Shown piece by piece: positions 14,858 to 23,698 of a stretch of DNA of 55,206 bases (the stretch's first letter is position 1; the number at the start of each line of letters is the position of its first letter). This stretch comes from Alphaproteobacteria bacterium PA4. GTDB lineage: Bacteria; Pseudomonadota; Alphaproteobacteria; Sphingomonadales; Sphingomonadaceae. The notes beneath the pieces are model-generated. The model had not been told where the DNA came from. It was given only the letters and a program-made list of their open reading frames with translations, and made no database searches. A program made the translations under genes and the position numbers. The stretch covers positions 1 to 55,206 of the forward strand of contig NKIQ01000023.1 of NCBI GenBank assembly GCA_002256005.1, read 5' to 3'.

Positions 14858-16035
14858 GCGGGAAACTCGGTTGCGATGGCGCGCACCAGCCGCGCCGCGA
14901 TCTCGGCCTTGCTGGCGGCGCCCCAATCCTCGACGCCGGCGGAACCGAGGCGATGGACATGATTGTCGTCACTGCCGAAGACACCGTTGCTCACGTCGTT
15001 GGCGATTATCCAGTCCGCGCCCTTTTTCACCCGTTTTGCCCCGGCATGGGCAATCAGGTCCCCCGTTTCGGCGGCAAAGCCGATGACGAGGCGGGGGCGC
15101 TGCGCATGGTGGCCGACGGTGGCCAGGATGTCGGGGTTTTCAATGAGCGCCAGCGCCGGCGGGCCATCGGCGCCCTTCTTCAGCTTCCCCGGAGCCGCCT
15201 CCGCTCGCCAGTCGGCAACGGCGGCGACCATCACGGCGATATCGACCGGCAGGGCGGCGAGGCTTGCCGCCAGCATGTCGCGGGCGCTGACGACATCGAC
15301 GCGGGTGACGCCCACCGGCGTCGGCAGCGCCACCGGGCCGGCGACCAAAGTCACCCGCGCGCCCGCCGCCGCCAGCGCCGCCGCAATCGCAAAGCCCTGC
15401 TTGCCCGACGAATGATTGCCGATGAAGCGCACCGGATCGATGGCCTCATGCGTCGGCCCCGCCGTCACCAGCGCGGTCTTGCCGGCGAGCGGTTTCGGCC
15501 CCAGCGCGGCGGCAATCGCGGCCATGATCGCCGGCACCTCCGGCAGGCGGCCGGGGCCGAACTCGCCACAGGCCATTACGCCGTCATCGGGCGTCATCAC
15601 CATGATGCCATCGCCGCGCAGGGTCGCGATGTTGCGCTGCGTGGCGGCGTGCAGCCACATCCGCACATTCATCGCCGGCACCATCAGCACCGGCGTGTCG
15701 GTGGCCAGCAGCAGCGTCGTCGCCAGATCATCGGCCTGGCCGGTGGCGGCGCGCGCCATCAGATCGGCGGTGGCCGGGCAGACGACGATCAGATCGGCGG
15801 CGCGGCTCAGCTGGATATGGCCCATCGCCGCTTCGTCCTCCAGATCCCAGAGGGAGGTGCGGACCTTCTCGCCGGCCAGCGCCGACAGGCTGAGCGGCGT
15901 CACGAAGCGCGCGCCGTTTTCGGTGAGCACCGGCAGCACCCGCGCCCCGGCGCGGCGCAGTTCGCGCACCAGCTCCAGCGCCTTGAACGCCGCGATGCCG
16001 CCGCCGATGATGAGGAGGATGGTCTTGCCGTGCAC
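14854..16035 (-). CDS. coaBC: Bifunctional phosphopantothenoylcysteine decarboxylase / phosphopantothenate-cysteine ligase
   Basis: A 393-residue two-domain enzyme of coenzyme A synthesis. The N-terminal CoaC flavoprotein (about 1-180) has [17 protein letters not shown], the catalytic-His region [20 protein letters not shown], and the PAMNVRMW signature. The C-terminal CoaB (about 190-393) has [24 protein letters not shown] and the [14 protein letters not shown] loop. Together they join cysteine to 4'-phosphopantothenate using CTP and then decarboxylate the product. It is the first gene of the leftward coaBC-dut-moeB operon; the spacer before it contains a weak R1 copy. Confidence 0.95.
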   Translation of the reverse strand: MHGKTILLIIGGGIAAFKALELVRELRRAGARVLPVLTENGARFVTPLSLSALAGEKVRTSLWDLEDEAAMGHIQLSRAADLIVVCPATADLMARAATGQADDLATTLLLATDTPVLMVPAMNVRMWLHAATQRNIATLRGDGIMVMTPDDGVMACGEFGPGRLPEVPAIMAAIAAALGPKPLAGKTALVTAGPTHEAIDPVRFIGNHSSGKQGFAIAAALAAAGARVTLVAGPVALPTPVGVTRVDVVSARDMLAASLAALPVDIAVMVAAVADWRAEAAPGKLKKGADGPPALALIENPDILATVGHHAQRPRLVIGFAAETGDLIAHAGAKRVKKGADWIIANDVSNGVFGSDDNHVHRLGSAGVEDWGAASKAEIAARLVRAIATEFPA

Positions 16036-16107
16036 AGGGCCGGTTTAGCGCGCTGTCGGCGACGTGTCGAACCTGCATCGCGTCGGCACTGGCTACAGCC
16101 AGAAAGG

Positions 16108-16140
16108 GCCTTCGGTGGCTGGGGCCACAGCCCCCGGCGG
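16108..16140. repeat. Degenerate R1 copy
   Basis: GGCCTTCGGTGGCTGGGGCC followed by ACAGCCCCCGGCGG matches the first half of the R1 core and then diverges. It lies between coaBC and the downstream end of the amidohydrolase gene. Confidence 0.5.
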
Positions 16141-16159
16141 CAATTGCCAGATCCCGTGC

Positions 16160-17479
16160 TTAAGCCTTGTCCGTCGCCAGCAGCGTGTGCAGCAGCACAT
16201 TGGCGCCATTGGCGCAGTCGCTCCAGGTCGAAAGTTCCCTGGGTGAATGGCTGATGCCGTCGATGCTGGGCACGAAGATCATGCCCATCGGACCCAGCTT
16301 TGCCAGCAATTGCGCATCATGGCCGGCGCCGCTCGGCAGGTGGATGAAGGGCAGGTCGAGCGCGCGCGCCGCCGTTTCGATGCGGGCCTGCACCGCCGGA
16401 TCGGCGAGCGCGGCGAGCACGCGTTCGGCGAGGTGGAAATCGATGGTCGTACCGGTTTCGGTGGCGATCCCGGCAGCACGGGCCTGCACCGCCGCGCCCA
16501 GCGCCGCCACCTTGGCTTCGGACAGATCCCGCAGCTCCACGGTCATTTCGACACGGCCGGGGATGACATTGGGCGCGTTGGGGAACACGGCGAGCTGGCC
16601 GACGGTGCCGACCTGGCGGCCGGGCTCAGCCTTGACGATCATGTCGACCGCCTCGACCAGCCGCGCCGCGGCGATCAGGGCGTTGCGCCGGCCGGCCATC
16701 GGGGTGGTGCCGGCATGGTTGGCAAAGCCGGTGACGGTGACGACAAAGCGATCGATGGCGACGATGCCATCGACGACGCCGATGGGAATGCCGGCCTTGG
16801 CCAACACGCCGCCCTGTTCGATGTGCAGTTCCAGATAGCCATGGATCGATCCGGCGGGGCGCGCGGCGCTGGCCAGCCGGTCAGGGTCGCCGCCGATGCG
16901 CTTCAGCCCGTCGCGCAGCGTGATGCCATAATAGACATTGTCGAGCGCTTCGGGGCCAAGCCGGCCGGCAAAGGCGGTGCTGCCAACGGTGCCGCCTTCC
17001 TCGTTCGACCAGATCGCCATTTCGATGGGGTGGCGGGTTTTGATGCGGTGATCATCCAGCGTGCGCAGCACTTCCAGCGCGGCCATCGATCCGACATCGC
17101 CATCGAAATTGCCACCGGCCCGGACCGAATCGATGTGGGAACCGATAATGATCGGCTTTGCGCCCGAAACGCTGCCGGCGCGGCGACCGATGATGTTGCC
17201 GGCAGCATCGATGGCCGGATCGAGGCCGGCATTTCGCATCAGATCCATGGCATAGGCGCGGCCGGCGATGTCGGCGTCGGAATAGGCGGTGCGGCTGACG
17301 CCATCGGCAAAGCTGCCACCCGCCGGCCGGCCAAAGCGACTGAGGCCTTCCAGTGTCTCGCGCAGCCGGGCGCCATCGACACGCAGCAGCGGCCCGGTGG
17401 CGGCCGGCGCTGCGGCAAGCACCGCGCCGATGGCGGCGGAGCCCATTACCAGATGCCGTCTGTCGATGCCCTTGGTCAT
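16160..17479 (-). CDS. Tat-exported Zn-dependent hydrolase (N-carbamoyl-L-amino-acid hydrolase / allantoate amidohydrolase family)
   Basis: A 439-residue M20-type metallohydrolase. The N-terminus MTKGIDRRHLVMGSAAIGAV has a twin-arginine motif before a hydrophobic helix and an Ala-rich cleavage region, suggesting export. The catalytic core contains the metal ligands in GSHIDSVRAGGNFDGDVG, NEEGG and ELHIEQGGVL, and late motifs HAGTTPMAGRRNAL and SGAGHDAQLLA. This is the subgroup that opens N-carbamoyl amino acids, beta-ureidopropionate or allantoate; related members are usually cytosolic, so export is unusual. The ATG at 17479 gives the Tat signal at the right distance. It is monocistronic and divergent from the OmpA-fusion gene. 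Confidence 0.85.
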   Translation of the reverse strand: MTKGIDRRHLVMGSAAIGAVLAAAPAATGPLLRVDGARLRETLEGLSRFGRPAGGSFADGVSRTAYSDADIAGRAYAMDLMRNAGLDPAIDAAGNIIGRRAGSVSGAKPIIIGSHIDSVRAGGNFDGDVGSMAALEVLRTLDDHRIKTRHPIEMAIWSNEEGGTVGSTAFAGRLGPEALDNVYYGITLRDGLKRIGGDPDRLASAARPAGSIHGYLELHIEQGGVLAKAGIPIGVVDGIVAIDRFVVTVTGFANHAGTTPMAGRRNALIAAARLVEAVDMIVKAEPGRQVGTVGQLAVFPNAPNVIPGRVEMTVELRDLSEAKVAALGAAVQARAAGIATETGTTIDFHLAERVLAALADPAVQARIETAARALDLPFIHLPSGAGHDAQLLAKLGPMGMIFVPSIDGISHSPRELSTWSDCANGANVLLHTLLATDKA

Positions 17480-17657
17480 GTCATTGTCCCCGCTGGCATG
17501 GAGCCTAAGCCGCTTCCGGGCATGGCGCAAACCGGTCACGCCGCCTGCCTTTACCTTGTCATGAAACGCCGGTAACCTGTGGGCAAAATAATGGGTTCGA
17601 CCGCGTCGCGGCAGCGGTCGAACCGGACATGGGCCGCCGGATCCTGGGGGGATAGTC

Positions 17658-18575
17658 ATGGCTGAAGACTGGTCGATCGACGTCAAGAAATATGTGCCGG
17701 ATGCCGATGATGCGGTGATTGCCGCCATCGTCCGCTATTGCGGCATTGCATTGCGCACGCGCGATGCCTCGCTGGTGGCGTTCAGCGACCCGGTGGAAAC
17801 CGGCCGGGTGCGCGACAATTACTGCCGCAAGAAACTGGCGCTGACCGATCCTGACGAAGCCATCGATGCCGCGATCGCGGCGGTGGGCGCGCGCATGGCC
17901 GGCGACCCGACGAAGAACCGCGTCACGGTCTATTATCTGCTCGCCGAACATTATGGGAAGCTGGGCCTGTTCGGCGGCAGCGATGCCCCGGCGGCGGCTG
18001 TCACGCCCCTGTTTGCCGCTGCGATGGCAGCGCCGGCGGACACGCAGCGCAGCGCCGGTGGCGCCATCGCGGCCGGTGGCGGCAAGGGCCAATATGTGCC
18101 GATCCTGCTGTTCCTGCTCGCCGCCATCGGCCTGTTCGGCATCATCGCCAAGGGGCATCCCGGCGCTGCCCCGGCGGTCGCCCCGGCCCCGGCGCCGGCT
18201 GCCGCTGCCGCACCGGCCGTGCCGGCAGGGGCCGGTGTCGTTGCTGCCGATCAGGCCGGCAAGCCGATGCTGAGCGTCTATTTCGACACTGCCAAGGCCG
18301 ACATCACGCCGGACCTGCCGGCCGCTGCTGCGCCGCTGCTCGCCTATCTGACGGCCAATCCCGCAGCGCGGCTGGCGGTATCGGGCTACAACGACCCGCG
18401 TGGCGATGCCGCGATGAACGCCGAACTGTCGAAGAACCGCGCCAAGGCGGTGGCGGCCGCGCTGGTGACGCTGGGCGTGGCGGAAGCCCGCATCGACCTG
18501 GTCAAGCCGGCCGACACCACCGACACGACCACCGACTTCACCAACGCCCGCCGCGTCGATGTAACGGTGCCGTAA
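17658..18575 (+). CDS. DUF2853-OmpA fusion membrane protein
   Basis: A 305-residue protein in three parts. Residues 1-100 (MAEDWSIDVKKYVPDADDAV onward to the TKNRVTVYYLLAEHY segment) are a DUF2853 domain, usually a free-standing small cytosolic protein. One membrane helix follows (about 147-164, YVPILLFLLAAIGLFGII), then a Pro/Ala-rich tether. The C-terminus is an OmpA/MotB-like peptidoglycan-binding domain (LSVYFDTAKADITPD ... VSGYNDPRGDAAMNAELSKNRAKAV). The layout would put DUF2853 in the cytoplasm and the OmpA domain against the cell wall. The typical OmpA Asp is replaced by Asn in GYND, though the Arg in LSKNRAKAV is kept. A strong hairpin terminator follows. The function is unknown. Confidence 0.82.
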   Translation: MAEDWSIDVKKYVPDADDAVIAAIVRYCGIALRTRDASLVAFSDPVETGRVRDNYCRKKLALTDPDEAIDAAIAAVGARMAGDPTKNRVTVYYLLAEHYGKLGLFGGSDAPAAAVTPLFAAAMAAPADTQRSAGGAIAAGGGKGQYVPILLFLLAAIGLFGIIAKGHPGAAPAVAPAPAPAAAAAPAVPAGAGVVAADQAGKPMLSVYFDTAKADITPDLPAAAAPLLAYLTANPAARLAVSGYNDPRGDAAMNAELSKNRAKAVAAALVTLGVAEARIDLVKPADTTDTTTDFTNARRVDVTVP

Positions 18576-18598
18576 GCGGAATCGACATTGGGACCCTG

Positions 18599-18634
18599 CG
18601 GCCGCCGGTGCGATGGCACCGGCGGCCGTTGCTT
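18599..18634 (+). terminator. Rho-independent terminator after the OmpA-fusion gene
   Basis: CGGCCGCCGGTGC and GCACCGGCGGCCG form a perfect 13-bp stem with loop GATG, followed by TTGCTTTT. It starts 23 bases after the stop codon. Confidence 0.8.
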
Positions 18635-18901
18635 TTGGGGAAGCCGGATCGCTGCGGCCGGGATTGCACGCGATTAATTTTCGTAATTACAGAGACTTAT
18701 GCCTCAAGATCGGCGCGGGAGCCTTGACTTTTGTAGCCATTTCGGTTAGAAATGGGGGCGATGCGTCAAACGTCCCGCCGCAATCGGAAGGTCACAAAAA
18801 GCGGCGTTGGGCGTGTACTTCCAAACCCTACAGACCCGGAAACACCGGAAATCACCCTGAATCCCCCGAAATCACCCCGAAATCGCCCCAAATCGCCCCG
18901 T
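18635..18901. other. Intergenic region with an orphan promoter and an 11-bp degenerate repeat
   Basis: Between two convergent genes lies a good plus-strand sigma-70-like promoter: TTGACT (18724-18729), 17-base spacer, TAGAAA (18747-18752). No convincing gene follows it. At 18847-18900 a loose tandem repeat of about 11 bases (GAAATCRCCCC type, five units) abuts the ubiB stop codon. A short open frame beginning near 18752 runs into the antisense of ubiB and has low-complexity Pro/Arg composition, so I do not call it a gene. A small RNA or antisense transcript against ubiB is possible. Confidence 0.4.
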
Positions 18902-20443
18902 TCAGCCCAGCCAGTACACCGCCGCTGCCCCCAGACCGGCGGCCAGCGCCAGCGCGCCAGAGGACCAGCCGCGGCGGGTGCCACGCGCCGGCAGCGGCGG
19001 CAGCGCCGGGCCTTCGGGGGCGGCGCCGGGGATGGGATGGGCATCGACCCATTGCCGCAGGATGCGCGGCAGCTGGGCGAACGCCCGGGCATTTTCGACC
19101 AGCGCGTCGGCGATCACCGCTTCCGGCCCCATTTCGTCGCGCACCCAGGCGGCGACATAGGGTTCGGCGACCTCCCACATGTTGACCTGGGGGTCGAGCG
19201 TCAGCGCGACGCCTTCGACCATCACCATGGTTTTTTGCAGCAGCAGCAGATGCGGCTGCACCGGCATGTCGAAGCTGCGGGTGATGGCGAACAGGCCGTC
19301 GAGCAGTTGGGTGATGTTGACATCCTTGGCGCGCTTGCCGCGGATGGGCTCGCCGACGGCGCGCAGCGCGGTGGCGAAGGCGCCGACATTGTGGCGCGGC
19401 GGCACATAGCCGGCCTCGAAGTGAATCTCGGCCACCCGGGCGTAATTGCCGGTAACGAGGCCGTGCAGGATTTCGGCAAGATACATGCGGGCGCGGCGGT
19501 TGATGCGCCCCATGATGCCGAAATCGATGACGCCGAGGCGCGCCGGCAGGTCCCCCTGCGGCGGGATGACGAACAGATTGCCCTGGTGCATGTCGGCGTG
19601 GAAAAAGCCCTTGGCGATGGCCTGGGCGAGGAAGCCATTGACCAGCACGCGCGCCAGCCGGCTGCGATCGAAATCGAGCGCCGCAAGGCCGGCGGTGTCG
19701 CCCATCTTCACGCCGTCGATCCAGTCGATGACGAGGATGCGCCGGGTGGAGCGGGCCCAGTCGATGCCGGGGACGACGAACTCCATTTCGCCTTCCACCG
19801 TCTCGGCGAGTTCCGAGGCATTGGCGGCCTCGCGGCGCAGGTCGAGCTCGGCTTCGGTCCAGCCCTTGAAGGTGGCGATGACAGCGCGCGGGCGCAGCCG
19901 GGCGAACTCGCCGCCCAGCAGCTCGATATGGCCGGCCGCCCATTCATAGGTGGCGATGGCTTCGGCCAGCTGCTTCTCGATGCCCGGCCGCAGCATCTTG
20001 ATGGCGACCTGGCGGCCGTCGCTGGTGATACCGCGATGCACCTGCGCCATCGAGGCGGCGCCGATGGCGACGGGGTCGATCGACTGGAACTGAGTCCGCC
20101 AATCCCCGCCATAAGCGGCGTTGAGGCCGATCTCCATTTCGGCAAAGGGCAGCGGCGGCAGCGAATCCTGCAGGCGGACAAGATCGCGGGTCGCCGCCTC
20201 GCCGATCAGGTCGGGCCGCGTCGCCAGCGCCTGGCCCAGCTTGACGGCGGCGGGGCCGACAGCGGACAGGCCGGCGGCGAAATCCGGCGTTTTGGGTGCG
20301 CCGGTGCCGATGCGGGCGACCCGTGCGACCAGGCGCAGGCTCAGTGGCGCCTTGGCGCTTTCAAAGGGCCGCAGCGCGCCATGGCGGGCGAGGCGGCGGC
20401 CCCAGACGAGCATCCGCCAGAGATGGGTGACGGTCGCGGTCAT
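18902..20443 (-). CDS. ubiB: UbiB-family atypical kinase (ubiquinone biosynthesis)
   Basis: A 513-residue ABC1/ADCK-like protein. The KxGQ extension appears as AVKLGQALATRPDLI, the modified Gly-rich loop as GAASMAQVHRG, the ATP lysine in VAIKMLRPGI, the catalytic loop as HADMHQGNLF and the metal motif as IDFGIMGR. A C-terminal hydrophobic helix (about 490-512) anchors it to the membrane. These proteins bind ATP and support ubiquinone assembly, probably by handling lipid intermediates rather than by phosphorylating proteins. It starts 7 bases after ubiE, making a ubiE-ubiB operon. An 11-bp repeat region lies at its 3' end. Confidence 0.93.
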   Translation of the reverse strand: MTATVTHLWRMLVWGRRLARHGALRPFESAKAPLSLRLVARVARIGTGAPKTPDFAAGLSAVGPAAVKLGQALATRPDLIGEAATRDLVRLQDSLPPLPFAEMEIGLNAAYGGDWRTQFQSIDPVAIGAASMAQVHRGITSDGRQVAIKMLRPGIEKQLAEAIATYEWAAGHIELLGGEFARLRPRAVIATFKGWTEAELDLRREAANASELAETVEGEMEFVVPGIDWARSTRRILVIDWIDGVKMGDTAGLAALDFDRSRLARVLVNGFLAQAIAKGFFHADMHQGNLFVIPPQGDLPARLGVIDFGIMGRINRRARMYLAEILHGLVTGNYARVAEIHFEAGYVPPRHNVGAFATALRAVGEPIRGKRAKDVNITQLLDGLFAITRSFDMPVQPHLLLLQKTMVMVEGVALTLDPQVNMWEVAEPYVAAWVRDEMGPEAVIADALVENARAFAQLPRILRQWVDAHPIPGAAPEGPALPPLPARGTRRGWSSGALALAAGLGAAAVYWLG

Positions 20444-20450
20444 GCGATGG

Positions 20451-21194
20451 TCAGATCTTCCAGCCGGAATGGATGGCGACGGCGCCGCCCAGGATGGGGC
20501 GATATTTGACGTTGCCGAAGCCGGCGGCGCTGATCATCGCGGCAAAGTCCGGCATCTTCGGGAAGCGGCGGATCGATTCGATCAGATAGCGATAGGATTC
20601 GCCATCCTTGGCCACGACTTCGCCGATGCGCGGCACCAGTTTCTCGGAGTACAGGTCGTAAAGCTCACCGAAGCCCGGCCATTCGGTTGTCGAGAATTCG
20701 AGGCAGAAGAAGCGGCCACCGAATTTCAGCACCCGGTGCGCCTCCTTCAGCGCCGCCGGAATGTCGGTGACGTTGCGGATGCCGAAGGCGATTGTGTAGC
20801 CATCGAAGCTGCGATCGGGGAAGGACAGGACCTCGGCATTTTCCTCGCGCCAGACCATCGAGGTGAGGCCCTTTTTCGCCGCGCGCTCGATGCCGACCGC
20901 GAGCATGTTGGGGTTGATGTCGGCGACCGTCACGTCGGCGCCCGACGCCTCGATGCGAAAGGCGATGTCACCGGTGCCGCCGGCCATGTCGAGAATCCGC
21001 TCCCCGGCGCGGGGCTTCAGCAGGCGGACGAAATCATCCTTCCACAGCCGGTGCATGCCGGCCGACATCAGATCGTTCATGATGTCATAGCGCTTGGCGA
21101 CGGAGGCGAAGACCTCCCCGACCCGCCGGGTCTTTTCGGCAGGAGCCACATCTTCATAGCCGAAGCTGACGGTATCGGGCGCGGTGTCGGTCAT
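20451..21194 (-). CDS. ubiE: Demethylmenaquinone / 2-methoxy-6-polyprenyl-1,4-benzoquinol methyltransferase
   Basis: A 247-residue SAM-dependent C-methyltransferase. The N-terminal signature [22 protein letters not shown] is specific to UbiE. The SAM motif is [12 protein letters not shown], and the post-motif signature [15 protein letters not shown] is complete. It methylates the benzoquinol ring in ubiquinone synthesis. The start at MTDTAPD (21194) is preferred over an upstream in-frame TTG/GTG stretch. It is the first gene of the leftward ubiE-ubiB pair and is divergent from the SRPBCC gene. Confidence 0.95.
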   Translation of the reverse strand: MTDTAPDTVSFGYEDVAPAEKTRRVGEVFASVAKRYDIMNDLMSAGMHRLWKDDFVRLLKPRAGERILDMAGGTGDIAFRIEASGADVTVADINPNMLAVGIERAAKKGLTSMVWREENAEVLSFPDRSFDGYTIAFGIRNVTDIPAALKEAHRVLKFGGRFFCLEFSTTEWPGFGELYDLYSEKLVPRIGEVVAKDGESYRYLIESIRRFPKMPDFAAMISAAGFGNVKYRPILGGAVAIHSGWKI

Positions 21195-21251
21195 GTGATG
21201 CGTCCTAACGTGCCATTGGCTGGTCCGCAAACGGCGCTATTGTCGCTCGTT

Positions 21252-22247
21252 GTGAATTCGTCCGAACCCCCGCATTGGTCGCGCGCGCCAGTCGTCGCAA
21301 TCGGGCTGGCGACGGTTTATGGCCTGCTGCTCTATGCTGTCGCCGCTCATCTCGAATCCTGGGGTGGCAAAGGCTCGGGCTTCATGACCTTTTCCTTCCT
21401 GTTCGGTGTGCCGCTGTTCGCACCATCGATTGCCATCCGCCTGATCGATCCGGCCGGCAGGTTGTCGCAGGCGCGTCATGGCTGGATCGGCTTGGGTGTC
21501 TTCGTCGCCTTGACGCTCGCCGCCCTTGCCGTCGACGGGCTCGGCATATGTCTGGTGATGGTTTCGCCGATCTATCTGGTCGCCTCGATCGTCAGCGCGA
21601 TGGCCACCGGCGGCATCATGCGCGACCGCTCGACCCTGCAGATGCAAGCACTGATCGCGCTGCCGCTCCTGTTGTTGCCAGTCGAGGGCGCGATGCTGCC
21701 GCCGGTCCAATCGGTCAGTGAAGAAACGAGCATCGTCATTGCGGCCCCGCCGGAACGCGTCTGGAAGCAGCTTGTCGAAGTGCGCGACATTGCGCCGGCC
21801 GAACAGGTGACGACCTTTGCCCAAGACATCGTGGGGATTCCCAAACCGGTCGATGCGCGGCTGGTTGGCCGCGGTGTCGGGGCTGTCCGCCATGTGCGCT
21901 GGGGCCGCGGCATCAATTTCGAGGAACGGGTGACGGAATGGCAACCCAACCATCGACTCGCATGGCGATTCGCCTTTCACCCAGGCTCGTTCGGGACGGC
22001 GATCGATGATCATATCGACCCCGATAGCGATTATCTGAAGGTCGATGCCGGGACCTATACGCTACAGCCGGTCGCAGGTGGCACGAAACTGTCGTTGCGC
22101 ACCGACTATCTTCTGGCGACGCGACTCAACTGGTATTGCATCGCCTGGGGGCGGCTGCTGATCGGTGATTTTCACCGCAATGTTCTGCACGTGATCCGTG
22201 AACGCAGCGAGCGCCGGGCACTGGCCAGCGCTGCACCGCTCGCCTAA
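21252..22247 (+). CDS. Membrane protein with C-terminal SRPBCC (START-like) domain
   Basis: About 331 residues. The first half has five hydrophobic helices (around residues 12-34, 43-60, 75-92, 98-118 and 130-146). From about residue 155 a START/SRPBCC-type domain begins: SIVIAAPPERVWKQLVEV is a typical first strand and helix, and FEERVTEWQPNHRLAWRF is the central sheet. I do not know a named family with this arrangement. Such domains bind hydrophobic ligands. The start is uncertain: GTG at 21252, TTG at 21240 or ATG at 21198. The ATG would leave 3 bases between divergent start codons, so GTG is preferred. The gene looks less GC-rich than its neighbours and separates ubiE from mutM, which are usually adjacent, so it may be an insertion. 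Confidence 0.6.
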   Translation: MNSSEPPHWSRAPVVAIGLATVYGLLLYAVAAHLESWGGKGSGFMTFSFLFGVPLFAPSIAIRLIDPAGRLSQARHGWIGLGVFVALTLAALAVDGLGICLVMVSPIYLVASIVSAMATGGIMRDRSTLQMQALIALPLLLLPVEGAMLPPVQSVSEETSIVIAAPPERVWKQLVEVRDIAPAEQVTTFAQDIVGIPKPVDARLVGRGVGAVRHVRWGRGINFEERVTEWQPNHRLAWRFAFHPGSFGTAIDDHIDPDSDYLKVDAGTYTLQPVAGGTKLSLRTDYLLATRLNWYCIAWGRLLIGDFHRNVLHVIRERSERRALASAAPLA

Positions 22248-22256
22248 GTCGCAGTC

Positions 22257-23072
22257 ATGCCCGAGCTCCCCGAAGTCGAAACCGTCATGCGTGGCCTGAG
22301 CCCGGTGTGGCTTGGGCAGCGCTTCACCCGTGTCACGCTCAACCGTGGTGATCTGCGGCGGCCGTTTCCGCAAGACCTGGGCCAGCGGCTGACCGGGGCG
22401 ACGGTCACCGCCTGTCGGCGCCGGGCGAAGTACGGCCTGATCGACACCGATCGCGGCGACACGCTGATCCTCCACCTCGGCATGTCGGGGCGGATGCGCG
22501 TCGATCCGGAGGCGATCGGCAAGCATGATCATGTCGTCTTCGAAACCGGCAATGGCCGGGTCGTCGCCTTCAACGATGCGCGGCGCTTCGGCTCGCTCGA
22601 CCTGGTGGCGACGGCCGATGCCACGGCGCATCCGCTGCTCGCCGGCATCGGGCCGGAGCCGCTGGGACCGGACTTCGGGGCGGTACTGCTCACCCGTGCC
22701 TTTGCCGACCGGCTGGCGCCGGCCAAGGCGCTGCTGCTCGACCAGCGGCTGATCGCCGGCCTCGGCAACATCTATGTCTGCGAGGCGCTGTTCCGTGCCG
22801 GCATCCATCCGGCGCGGGCCGGCGGCACGGTGGCGGCGGCGCGACTGACATCGCTCGCCGCTGCGGTGCCGGCGGTGCTCGAGGAGGCCATCGCCGCCGG
22901 CGGTTCCTCGCTGCGCGACCATGCGGCGCCCGATGGCACGCTCGGCTATTTCCAGAAGGCCTTCCACGTCTATGGCCGGGAGGGCGAGGCGTGTGTCACC
23001 TGTGACACCCTGATCGCGCGCATCGTGCAGTCGGGGCGGTCGAGCTTCTTCTGCCCGAAGTGTCAGCACTAG
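22257..23072 (+). CDS. mutM: Formamidopyrimidine-DNA glycosylase
   Basis: A 271-residue Fpg/MutM. The mature N-terminus PELPEVET carries the catalytic Pro and Glu. The H2TH region includes QRLIAGLGNIYVCEALF, and the C-terminal zinc finger is CVTC...CPKC. It removes 8-oxoguanine and ring-opened purines and nicks the abasic site. It starts 9 bases after the SRPBCC gene, so they may share a transcript. In many alphaproteobacteria this gene is directly divergent from ubiE, which fits this location. Confidence 0.95.
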   Translation: MPELPEVETVMRGLSPVWLGQRFTRVTLNRGDLRRPFPQDLGQRLTGATVTACRRRAKYGLIDTDRGDTLILHLGMSGRMRVDPEAIGKHDHVVFETGNGRVVAFNDARRFGSLDLVATADATAHPLLAGIGPEPLGPDFGAVLLTRAFADRLAPAKALLLDQRLIAGLGNIYVCEALFRAGIHPARAGGTVAAARLTSLAAAVPAVLEEAIAAGGSSLRDHAAPDGTLGYFQKAFHVYGREGEACVTCDTLIARIVQSGRSSFFCPKCQH

Positions 23073-23075
23073 GCT

Positions 23076-23160
23076 GAATCGACATTGAAGGTCGCAGCGG
23101 CCTCCGGCGGCTGGGGCCTATGGCCCCAGCCTGTCACCCCGGACTTGATCCGGGGCGGAG
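23076..23160. repeat. R1 copy plus R4 element
   Basis: GAATCGACATTGAAGGTCGC (23076 onward) leads into the R1 core GCCTCCGGCGGCTGGGGCC (from 23099) and GGCCCCAGC; it ends without the usual ACCCCATTT. The same leader, inverted, borders the R1 copy at 26-88. An R4 element (TGTCACCCCGGACTTGATCC, 23132 onward) follows directly. Confidence 0.7.
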
Positions 23161-23317
23161 GCTCCTTTTATCGTAACCAGCGTTCCGAACGGCTGAAATG
23201 CTGAATGTCGATACGGCCTAGCGCGTTGCCGGGGCAGATTTTCGACCGCTCATCCTTGACCCCGCCCGGCTTCGCGGCTATGCGGCTCGGCTTCCGGCGC
23301 TGGGGTGACCTGGCGTT

Positions 23318-23338
23318 TGCCCGGCACCGTGCCGGGCA
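23318..23338 (+). promoter_or_regulatory. Hairpin in the rpsT leader
   Basis: TGCCCGGCAC and GTGCCGGGCA form a near-perfect palindrome about 33 bases before the rpsT start codon. It may be an RNA structure for autogenous control of S20 or simply a protein-binding palindrome. Confidence 0.35.
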
Positions 23339-23370
23339 GTCAGCACCAACCGAACCGATCAAGGACGACC

Positions 23371-23640
23371 ATGGCCAATACGCCCCAGGCTGAAAAGCGC
23401 ATCCGTCGCAATGCCCGCCGCGCCGACATCAACAAGGCGCGCGTCAGCCGTATCCGCACCTTCGTGAAGAAGGCGGAAGCCACCATCGCCGCCGGTGATC
23501 CGGTCGCTGCCGCTGCGGCGCTCGCCGCGGCCCAGCCTGAAATGATGCGCGGCGTGTCGAAGGGCGTGCTCCACAAGAACACCGTGGCCCGCAAGATTTC
23601 GCGCCTCGCCAAGCGTGCCAAGGCACTCGCCCCGGCCTGA
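23371..23640 (+). CDS. rpsT: 30S ribosomal protein S20
   Basis: An 89-residue, Lys/Arg-rich helical protein: [21 protein letters not shown] at the start and [20 protein letters not shown] near the end are S20 signatures. It binds 16S rRNA early in small-subunit assembly. The start at MANTPQ is the family start. A leader hairpin lies upstream and a strong terminator follows at 23672, so it is monocistronic. The rpsT-dnaA order is common in alphaproteobacteria. Confidence 0.96.
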   Translation: MANTPQAEKRIRRNARRADINKARVSRIRTFVKKAEATIAAGDPVAAAAALAAAQPEMMRGVSKGVLHKNTVARKISRLAKRAKALAPA

Positions 23641-23671
23641 TCCGCACAGCGTCAATTCGTAAATAATGTGT

Positions 23672-23698
23672 AAAGGCGCGGGTCGTTCCGCGCCTTTT
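23672..23698 (+). terminator. Rho-independent terminator of rpsT
   Basis: AAAGGCGCGG and CCGCGCCTTT form a 10-bp stem with loop GTCGTT, ending in TTTT. It begins 32 bases after the stop codon. Confidence 0.9.

Noticed and set aside
18752-20509. 585-codon plus-strand frame starting behind the orphan promoter
   Set aside because: After the first 50 codons it is antisense to ubiB and ubiE. The start of it is Pro/Arg-rich repeat translation. A transcript is possible, a protein unlikely.
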